The position numbers were made by a program, and so were the translations under genes. A stretch of DNA of 5,296 nucleotides from Haemophilus parainfluenzae. Lineage in GTDB: Bacteria > Pseudomonadota > Gammaproteobacteria > Enterobacterales > Pasteurellaceae. The DNA lies in contig JAGZRY010000128.1 of assembly GCA_018381425.1 (NCBI GenBank), forward strand, positions 1 through 5,296. The letters are read 5' to 3'. Numbering within the stretch: position 1 is the stretch's first letter; every line of letters starts with the position of its first letter. Of the stretch, positions 1 to 5,296 are shown in pieces. The notes below the pieces were generated by a model, which was not told where the DNA came from, did no database searches, and saw only the letters and a program-made list of their open reading frames with translations.

Positions 1-15
1 TGAGTGATGACAATT

Positions 16-46
16 TTGACAATGTGATCTGCATCACATTTATGAT
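16..46 (+). promoter_or_regulatory. Candidate sigma-70 promoter spanning the CRP site
   Basis: A perfect -35 hexamer TTGACA (16-21) is followed after 19 bases by TATGAT (41-46), a 5/6 match to the -10 consensus. The spacer is longer than the optimal 17. The CRP operator fills the spacer exactly, so CRP bound here would be expected to block this promoter. Whether it is active is inference. Confidence 0.4.
21..40. promoter_or_regulatory. CRP (cAMP receptor protein) binding site
   Basis: The half-sites TGTGA (23-27) and TCACA (34-38) are separated by six bases, TCTGCA. This is the exact TGTGA-N6-TCACA consensus, with flanking AA and TT that extend the symmetry. It is the canonical (CRP-N) type rather than the competence TGCGA (CRP-S, Sxy-dependent) type. 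The nearest gene in the window is the YczE-like gene starting at 146. A divergent gene beyond the left edge could share the operator. Confidence 0.85.
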
Positions 47-80
47 ATTTATCAGTCAATTCGGTTATATCATATGACGT

Positions 81-86
81 TAAAAT
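81..86 (+). promoter_or_regulatory. Candidate -10 element for a CRP-activated promoter
   Basis: TAAAAT at 81-86 is a 5/6 match to TATAAT. It would start transcription near 92, which puts the CRP site centre (30.5) at about -61.5, the standard class I activation position. There is no good -35 hexamer at the matching distance, as is common for CRP-dependent promoters. A start near 92 would exclude translation from the ATG at 74. This is a spacing argument only. Confidence 0.4.
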
Positions 87-136
87 GTTTGGGTTTTATC
101 AGGTTTACCATTATGATGTCAGCGTTAAATATAAAT

Positions 137-140
137 GGGA
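137..140 (+). promoter_or_regulatory. Ribosome binding site that decides the YczE-like start
   Basis: GGGA lies five bases before the ATG at 146. The in-frame upstream ATGs at 74, 113 and 116 lack a comparable Shine-Dalgarno sequence, and the residues they would add do not resemble a conserved domain. Confidence 0.55.
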
Positions 141-145
141 ATAAT

Positions 146-811
146 ATGAAAAAAGCACGGGTGATTCCCCACACGAGTTGGGCAGCCAAATCGCTATGGT
201 CAGTCGAAGGTAAAACCATGTCGATGCTCTTATTTGCATTGGCAATACTGGGTATTGGAGATGGCTTAATTGTGCTCGCTAATTTGGGCTCTTCACCTTG
301 GACCGTGCTTTCTCAAGGTGTGGCATTACAAGCTAAGGTGAGTATCGGTTGGTCATCATTTTGGATTAGCTGTTTAGTAATGTTAGCCTGGATTCCCCTC
401 AAATTAAGACTTGGGCTTGGCACCATTCTGAATATCATTGTGATTGCCTTTTTCCTTGGCTTAACCACGAAAATTGTGCCAGAACCAACCGCACTTTTTA
501 GCCGAATTTTATTCGGTGGAATTGGGCTTTTGCTTTATGGATTAGGGACGGCATTGTATTTAACTTGTCATCAGGGCGCGGGTCCGCGGGATGGTTTAAT
601 GGTGGGGCTTTGTCAACGACTTCATTTAAAAGTGGGGATTGTGAGAACAATCCTTGAAGTGTCGGTTTGTGTGTTAGGTTATATTCTCGGCGGCACAGTC
701 GGAATTGGTACCGTTGTTTTTGCCGCCGCAATAGGTTGGATAGTGCAGTTATGCTTAAACTCAATTGCTCGCTTGCCACATCTTCCGCACGAAGGGGACA
801 ATCTCTACTAA
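146..811 (+). CDS. YczE/YyaS/YitT-family integral membrane protein
   Basis: This 221-residue hydrophobic protein has about six predicted membrane spans (roughly residues 25-46, 68-86, 90-108, 117-139, 166-184 and 186-206). Two motifs point to the YczE-type family (COG2364). The first is a glycine-rich segment ending LGSSPWTVLSQG (about 47-58), after the first span. The second is GAGPRDGLMVGL (144-155), between spans. The family is broadly distributed and its transport or other function is not established, so no substrate is proposed. The open frame extends upstream to an ATG at 74, but I chose 146 for its GGGA ribosome binding site and the typical MKK start. In H. influenzae Rd the gene beside the heptosyltransferase (HI0522, from memory) is of this type. 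A strong CRP site lies about 115 bp upstream, suggesting carbon-source control. The last 51 bases overlap the convergent heptosyltransferase gene. Confidence 0.8.
   Translation: MKKARVIPHTSWAAKSLWSVEGKTMSMLLFALAILGIGDGLIVLANLGSSPWTVLSQGVALQAKVSIGWSSFWISCLVMLAWIPLKLRLGLGTILNIIVIAFFLGLTTKIVPEPTALFSRILFGGIGLLLYGLGTALYLTCHQGAGPRDGLMVGLCQRLHLKVGIVRTILEVSVCVLGYILGGTVGIGTVVFAAAIGWIVQLCLNSIARLPHLPHEGDNLY
488..496 (-). repeat. DNA uptake signal sequence (USS), Haemophilus type
   Basis: ACCGCACTT is the reverse complement of the 9-base core AAGTGCGGT and lies inside the YczE-like coding region. Such cores are recognised during natural transformation in Haemophilus and relatives. The flank on the minus strand is moderately AT-rich. 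Confidence 0.9.
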
Positions 812-1789
812 GGCATCATCAATAGAAATTAAACCCAGGTTCATTTCGCCTTTCCCTTTTGGCGGGCAGAAAGCAAGGTGTTTATCTGCATCGTTAATCG
901 GTTTCCAACGACGAGGCTGAGATGAGCGACTGTTTGGATAGAATCCAATCGTTGGCACATTGAATGCACTGCTTAAATGCAATGGTCCAGTAGATCCCGC
1001 AATGAATAAATCCGCACAAGCCAGAGAGTGTGCAAAATCAACTAATCCTTTATTCTTATCGTAAACAACCACATTTGGGCTGTCGATTTTTGCCGCTAAC
1101 TCATGGGCTTTTTCACTCTCACCAGGTCCTGCTGTTAAGATAATCTGGCAATCAAATTCGCTTAACAAACCTTGTATCAATTGAGCATATTGTGTCAACG
1201 AAAGGCTTGTTGCTGAACCACCTGTTCCGCTATGCACAAATACCCATTTTTTATCTGCCGATAAGCCTAATTGTTCTTGCAGAAAAACACGTTGATTTTT
1301 AACCGCACTTTCAGGAAGTGAAAGGTAAGGTGGTTTGGGTTCCACAATCGGCATGTTGTGTTTTTTTAAGAACGCTCGAGCCAGATCTTGATTGTACTCT
1401 GCTTCAGATTTTTCTGAGCGTGAACGGCGTTGTGTTAAACGATGGTTATAAAGGATTTGCACCCACTTTGTTGCGGGTGCAAGACGATAAGGAATCCCAC
1501 TTTTCCACGCTAATTTACCGTTATGGGTATTGGAAAAGAAGCTAATCATGCCGTCAAATTGCTGCTCTTTGATTTCTTTAACAAGACGATTGAAATCCGC
1601 TTTGTCGTTCTTGGCACTATCAATGATGACATCATCTAAATAGAGGCAAATTTGAGCCAATGGGGCTGTATAAGCTGGCACAAGTGCGGTCAGTTTTAGC
1701 TCAGAATTTGAGGCTTTTAACATCGCAAAAGCCGGAAACGCCTGAACAAAATCCCCCAGTTTATCGTTACGAATGACTAAAATTTTCAT
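761..1789 (-). CDS. orfH: GT9-family LOS heptosyltransferase, probably heptosyltransferase III
   Basis: This 342-residue protein is a GT-B fold, family 9 glycosyltransferase that would transfer heptose from an ADP-heptose donor to the inner core of lipooligosaccharide at the cytoplasmic face of the inner membrane. The N-terminal block MKILVIRNDKLGDFVQAFPA carries Asp13, matching the catalytic Asp13 of E. coli WaaC. The C-terminal half has the donor-site features VHSGTGGSATS (185-195) and AGSTGPLHLSSAFNVPTIGFYP (264-285). The STGPLHL segment replaces the DTG or DSG seen in WaaC/WaaF, as in other GT9 subfamilies, so it is unlikely to be heptosyltransferase I or II. In H. influenzae the gene beside fba is orfH (HI0523), assigned as heptosyltransferase III; the symbol rests on that synteny and the family match. 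The start is coupled to the upstream ligase by a TAATG overlap with an internal AAAAGG ribosome binding site. The 3' end overlaps the convergent membrane-protein gene, and no intrinsic terminator is visible after it. Confidence 0.82.
   Translation of the reverse strand: MKILVIRNDKLGDFVQAFPAFAMLKASNSELKLTALVPAYTAPLAQICLYLDDVIIDSAKNDKADFNRLVKEIKEQQFDGMISFFSNTHNGKLAWKSGIPYRLAPATKWVQILYNHRLTQRRSRSEKSEAEYNQDLARAFLKKHNMPIVEPKPPYLSLPESAVKNQRVFLQEQLGLSADKKWVFVHSGTGGSATSLSLTQYAQLIQGLLSEFDCQIILTAGPGESEKAHELAAKIDSPNVVVYDKNKGLVDFAHSLACADLFIAGSTGPLHLSSAFNVPTIGFYPNSRSSQPRRWKPINDADKHLAFCPPKGKGEMNLGLISIDDALVEIVPFVRKMWQASN
1302..1310 (-). repeat. DNA uptake signal sequence with AT-rich flank
   Basis: ACCGCACTT is a perfect USS core in reverse orientation inside orfH. 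On the minus strand the core is followed by TAAAAATC, six bases and then a T-rich block, close to the extended Haemophilus USS with two AT-rich segments. Confidence 0.9.
1682..1690 (+). repeat. DNA uptake signal sequence
   Basis: AAGTGCGGT is a perfect forward core near the 5' end of orfH, followed by a partly AT-rich flank. It is the second core in this gene, in the opposite orientation to the one at 1302. Confidence 0.9.
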
Positions 1790-3033
1790 TATTCTGCCTT
1801 TTGCCGTGTTCGTATTGCGGTATAAAACACAATCGTTAAGAAAAAGTAAAAAATAGTGCCTGAATTATGTACCAAGAAACCTTGGCTTAAGCCATAAATC
1901 ATCACAGATAAAATATGGGCAACGCCTAACGTTGCAATCAGCTTGATCTCATCATTCGTGGTGTTCAGCTTTTCCATAAAGGCTCTAAGAGGGATAAATA
2001 AAACAGCAAGTAAGGCGAGCAACCCAACAATTCCTCGTTTGGAGAGGTCATCTAAATATTGGTTATGGGCATGCGTAAATTGTCCAATGTCACCCGTGAC
2101 AATTTTTTCTTTCGTATCTAACTTACGTTTTTCTGTCGCACCTTGAATGCCCCAACCAAATAAAGGTTTTTCTTTCGCCATTTCAAGTGCGCTTTTCCAC
2201 ATTTCAAAACGAGCTCCAAGAGAAGTATTTCCATCATGGTTATTCAGGTAAAGTTGAATATCTTTTCGTGCAACGTCAATCCGTTCCATAATTCGGTTAT
2301 TGGGCATTTGGCTAATGCCAACGCTTGCTACGGCAATGATTCCAAAGAAAGTCAGGAAAAAACCTTTTGAAAGGGAATGGCGATAAATCCAAAGGATAAC
2401 AATAAGTAAGATCGGTAGTGCAACCCATCCTCCACGAGCGGTAGAAAGCAAACTTCCTACGATGCCACATAAGCCACCAATCACACTAAGAACGGTCAGT
2501 TTCACCTCTCTTTTCTGATAAGCATATAGGGCAATAATCAGGCTCAAAATGCCTAATGACATAGAAATATCACCACCTTGAATATGCATAATTCGAGGGT
2601 TTTGCTCTGGGCGTAGATTCAAGATAAATTTATCATAAAGCGCGATACAGACAGAAACAATACCACCAAGTGGAATAGAGTAACTCAAAACGCAAGTTTT
2701 GATGGGATACTTTAATAGTAAAAGCAAAACAGGGACAAAGAAAACGACGCGACTTGCGGAATCAAGATTACGTATTTTTCCCCCGTTAATGCAGAGGGAA
2801 AGTACAAATGTAAGAAAATAAAAAAGGTAGCTATAAATTAACCATTTATCAACTTTCGATAAGTTTAAAAGTGGTTTCTTGATCAAAGCATAAACGCCAT
2901 ACCCTAAACCGACTAACATCAATAGAGCTGGCGCAGCATTATATCCACCTTTGACAATAAATATTGAAAGAAAGAAAAGCGTTACCGCAAAGTTTATTAG
3001 GGTGGCTAACCAATTTTGTTTTGTTATTTGCAT
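1789..3033 (-). CDS. waaL: O-antigen ligase family protein (Wzy_C domain), probably WaaL
   Basis: This 414-residue polytopic membrane protein has about 11-12 predicted spans and one large periplasmic loop (about 242-332), the architecture of WaaL ligases and Wzy polymerases. The loop and its edges hold the family signatures: STARGGW (197-203) with the conserved Arg, SLGARFEMWKSAL (271-283), FGWGIQG (292-298), and HAHNQYLDDLSKRGIVGL (321-338), where His323 of HxHN is the likely catalytic histidine. WaaL joins glycan from undecaprenyl diphosphate to the outer core of lipid A-core. Wzy polymerases share the domain, so specificity cannot be proved here. The neighbouring core heptosyltransferase, coupled by a TAATG overlap, favours ligase. 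The start has a weak ribosome binding site and no clear promoter; it begins 38 bp past the core of the fba terminator, so expression may depend on read-through or a weak local promoter. It has no perfect uptake core, only AAGTGCGCT at 2185-2193. I do not recall the gene at this site in H. influenzae Rd. Confidence 0.78.
   Translation of the reverse strand: MQITKQNWLATLINFAVTLFFLSIFIVKGGYNAAPALLMLVGLGYGVYALIKKPLLNLSKVDKWLIYSYLFYFLTFVLSLCINGGKIRNLDSASRVVFFVPVLLLLLKYPIKTCVLSYSIPLGGIVSVCIALYDKFILNLRPEQNPRIMHIQGGDISMSLGILSLIIALYAYQKREVKLTVLSVIGGLCGIVGSLLSTARGGWVALPILLIVILWIYRHSLSKGFFLTFFGIIAVASVGISQMPNNRIMERIDVARKDIQLYLNNHDGNTSLGARFEMWKSALEMAKEKPLFGWGIQGATEKRKLDTKEKIVTGDIGQFTHAHNQYLDDLSKRGIVGLLALLAVLFIPLRAFMEKLNTTNDEIKLIATLGVAHILSVMIYGLSQGFLVHNSGTIFYFFLTIVFYTAIRTRQKAE
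1797..1802 (-). promoter_or_regulatory. orfH ribosome binding site inside the end of waaL
   Basis: On the minus strand AAAAGG sits seven bases before the orfH ATG and lies within the last codons of the ligase gene. Together with the TAATG stop/start overlap (one shared base at 1789) it implies translational coupling of the two genes. Confidence 0.65.
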
Positions 3034-3062
3034 AGATTATGGTCGGTATTTAGGTTATATAA

Positions 3063-3090
3063 AATAAAAAACCGCACGAGAAAGTGCGGT
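3063..3090 (-). terminator. Rho-independent terminator after fba
   Basis: On the minus strand a perfect 7-bp stem is formed by ACCGCAC (3084-3090) and GTGCGGT (3071-3077), with a six-base loop (TTTCTC) and a T-rich tail (TTTTTATTTT) to about 3061. It lies 24 bases past the fba stop and should end the pgk-fba transcript. The plus-strand side is also T-rich (CTTATTTTAG), so it may work in both directions. Confidence 0.85.
3082..3090 (+). repeat. Uptake signal sequence forming one terminator arm
   Basis: AAGTGCGGT is a perfect forward core. It is followed by CTTATTTT, six bases and TTTTTA, matching the extended Haemophilus USS well. The opposite arm (ACCGCACGA, 3071-3079) keeps only the first seven bases of the inverted core. 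Uptake sequences paired as terminator stems are known in Haemophilus genomes. Confidence 0.9.
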
Positions 3091-3114
3091 CTTATTTTAG
3101 TCTATTTTTATGGA

Positions 3115-4194
<1,080 letters not shown>

Positions 4195-4202
4195 ACTTGT
4201 GT

Positions 4203-4208
4203 TTCCTT
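4203..4208 (-). promoter_or_regulatory. fba ribosome binding site
   Basis: AAGGAA on the minus strand lies eight to nine bases before the fba ATG. It lies outside the adjacent 6-bp hairpin (4216-4232) and should remain accessible. Confidence 0.6.
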
Positions 4209-4215
4209 TTGTTTT

Positions 4216-4232
4216 GGAGGATTCATTCCTCC
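4216..4232 (-). promoter_or_regulatory. Small hairpin in the fba leader
   Basis: GGAGGA (4216-4221) and TCCTCC (4227-4232) form a perfect 6-bp stem with a five-base loop. In the minus-strand RNA the 5' arm is GGAGGA, a Shine-Dalgarno-like sequence, which the stem would hide. No T-run follows, so it is not a terminator. It may shape fba translation or mRNA stability; this is inference. Confidence 0.5.
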
Positions 4233-4250
4233 GTTTGAAAAATCAATATT

Positions 4251-4278
4251 TATCCCCTCTGTGAATGTAGAGGGGATA
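4251..4278 (-). promoter_or_regulatory. Stable intercistronic hairpin after pgk
   Basis: TATCCCCTCT (4251-4260) and AGAGGGGATA (4269-4278) are perfect inverted repeats, a 10-bp stem with an eight-base loop, 12 bases past the pgk stop. On the minus strand it is followed by AATATTGATTTTTC, so the T-run is displaced by about eight bases. It is more likely a 3'-end stabiliser, processing site or leaky terminator between pgk and fba than a full terminator. Confidence 0.65.
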
Positions 4279-4290
4279 GAAACCATTTAA

Positions 4291-5296
4291 TTAACCGTTC
4301 GCACGTTTTTCAAGAATTTCTACTGCAGGTAATACTTTACCTTCAACGAATTCTAAGAATGCACCGCCACCGGTAGAGATATAAGAAATTTTATCTGCAA
4401 TACCGAATAAATCGATAGCTGCTAAAGTATCACCCCCCCCTGCGATAGAGAATGCATCGCTGTTTGCAATCGCGTGAGAAATGATTTCAGTCCCTTTACG
4501 GAAGTTAGGGAACTCAAACACGCCAACCGGACCATTCCATAAAACGGTTTTTGCATTTTTGATGATTTCAGCTAATTGTTCAGCAGATTTGTCACCAATA
4601 TCGAAGATAGATTCGTCATCTTTTACTTCAGTCACTGATTTTTCTGTTGCAGGTGCAGTTTCAGAGAATTCAGTACCAACACGTACATCAACTGGAACTG
4701 GGATATCAGTGCTTGCTGCTAATTCTTTTGCTACAGGGATTAAATCTGCTTCATATAACGATTTACCCACATTGTGGCCCGCTGCTGCAATGAACGTATT
4801 TGCAATACCACCGCCTACGATAATTTGGTCAGCAATTTTTGAAAGAGAGTTTAATACTTCTAATTTAGTGGAAACTTTAGAACCGCCTACAATTGCGACC
4901 ATCGGACGAGCAGGCTCTTTTAATGCTTTGCCTAACGCATCTAATTCTGCTGCAAGTAATGGACCTGCACAGGCAATGGGTGCAAACTCTGCTACGCCGT
5001 AAGTTGATGCTTGCGCACGGTGAGCTGTACCGAATGCATCCATCACGAATACATCACAAAGTGCGGCATATTTTTTACCTAATTCAGGATCGTTTTTCTT
5101 CTCGCCTTTGTTTACACGAACGTTTTCTAAAACAACAATTTCGCCTTCTTTAACATCCACACCGTTTAAGTAGTCTTGTACTAAACGCACATTGAAACCT
5201 GCGTCTTTTAAGTAATCAACAACCGGTTGTAAAGAGTCTTCAGGTTTGAATTCCCCTTCAGTTGGACGACCTAAGTGAGAGGTAACCATCACTTTT
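4291..5296 (-). CDS. pgk: Phosphoglycerate kinase, N-terminus cut by the window edge
   Basis: This cytoplasmic glycolytic enzyme transfers the phosphate of 1,3-bisphosphoglycerate to ADP, giving ATP and 3-phosphoglycerate. The visible part starts mid-protein with [11 protein letters not shown], equal to about residue 53 of E. coli Pgk, so roughly 52 residues, including the RADLNVP substrate motif, lie beyond the right edge. The GTG at 5292 is an internal valine codon, not the start. Seen in order are SHLGRP (substrate binding), [21 protein letters not shown], the hinge-side [26 protein letters not shown] (nucleotide binding) and the phosphate-binding GGGDT near the C-terminus. The reading frame is intact to a TAA stop. 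It is the upstream gene of the pgk-fba pair. Two GGG glycine codons followed by GGT in GGGDT make an eight-G run. Confidence 0.98.
   Translation of the reverse strand, partial: KVMVTSHLGRPTEGEFKPEDSLQPVVDYLKDAGFNVRLVQDYLNGVDVKEGEIVVLENVRVNKGEKKNDPELGKKYAALCDVFVMDAFGTAHRAQASTYGVAEFAPIACAGPLLAAELDALGKALKEPARPMVAIVGGSKVSTKLEVLNSLSKIADQIIVGGGIANTFIAAAGHNVGKSLYEADLIPVAKELAASTDIPVPVDVRVGTEFSETAPATEKSVTEVKDDESIFDIGDKSAEQLAEIIKNAKTVLWNGPVGVFEFPNFRKGTEIISHAIANSDAFSIAGGGDTLAAIDLFGIADKISYISTGGGAFLEFVEGKVLPAVEILEKRANG
4433..4440 (-). repeat. G8 homopolymer in the GGGDT codons of pgk
   Basis: Eight consecutive C on the plus strand (G in the mRNA) encode Gly-Gly-Gly as GGG GGG GGT. The frame is intact at eight. 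A one-base slip would destroy the phosphate-binding motif and truncate Pgk, so the tract is a candidate for slippage or for sequencing error. Confidence 0.9.

Noticed and set aside
74..145. N-terminal extension of the YczE-like protein from ATG 74 (or 113/116)
   Set aside because: No good ribosome binding site precedes these ATGs, the added residues look non-conserved, and the class I CRP promoter would start downstream of 74. The ATG at 146 has GGGA at proper spacing.
847..864. CGCC...GGCG inverted repeat as terminator of the YczE-like gene
   Set aside because: Only a 4-bp stem with a 10-base loop inside orfH coding sequence and no T-run after it.
3055..3062. TTATATAA as a -10 element for the ligase gene
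   Set aside because: It is a palindromic AT-rich stretch with no -35 match upstream, since the terminator stem occupies that position; too weak to annotate.
4481..5002. Plus-strand open frame antisense to pgk, 173 codons
   Set aside because: Shadow of the well-conserved pgk frame; no ribosome binding site or recognisable domain. The same applies to frames at 498-779, 1318-1545, 1943-2146, 3690-3890 and 4893-5153.
5059..5067. AAGTGCGGC, and AAGTGCGCT at 2185-2193, as uptake sequences
   Set aside because: Each has one mismatch to the nine-base core; single-mismatch copies are expected by chance or decay and are not scored as sites.

Overview
The window reads as chromosomal DNA from a Pasteurellaceae bacterium of the Haemophilus influenzae type. 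It carries four perfect copies of the Haemophilus uptake signal core AAGTGCGGT/ACCGCACTT. The Fba and Pgk products look like typical gammaproteobacterial glycolytic enzymes with Haemophilus-like sequence. The order pgk, fba, heptosyltransferase, YczE-type membrane protein matches what I recall of the H. influenzae Rd HI0525-HI0522 region. Species cannot be fixed without a search.

Layout, left to right. Bases 1-145 are a control region with a near-perfect CRP (cAMP receptor protein) operator and candidate sigma-70 promoter elements. A rightward gene (146-811) encodes a small multi-pass membrane protein of the YczE/YyaS/YitT type. Everything else runs leftward. Its 3' end overlaps tail-to-tail by 51 bp with a GT9 heptosyltransferase gene (761-1789, probably orfH, heptosyltransferase III). 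That gene is translationally coupled through a TAATG junction to an O-antigen ligase/polymerase-family gene (1789-3033, probably waaL). Upstream lie an intrinsic terminator built on an uptake sequence (about 3063-3090), fba (3115-4194), a 96-bp spacer with two hairpins, and pgk (4291 to the right edge, missing about 52 N-terminal residues).

Two functional groups are visible. pgk and fba form a glycolytic operon of cytoplasmic enzymes. waaL and orfH form a two-gene surface glycan module: OrfH adds a heptose to the lipooligosaccharide inner core on the cytoplasmic side, and WaaL would join undecaprenyl-linked glycan to the lipid A-core on the periplasmic side. In H. influenzae Rd, as I remember it, orfH directly follows fba, so the ligase gene between them looks like an accessory insertion.

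I found no IS element, CRISPR array, RNA gene or clearly undescribed system. The points worth a second look are the ligase insertion, the CRP operator placed inside or upstream of the yczE-like promoter, the convergent gene overlap, the two-hairpin pgk-fba spacer and a G8 tract in the GGGDT motif of pgk.
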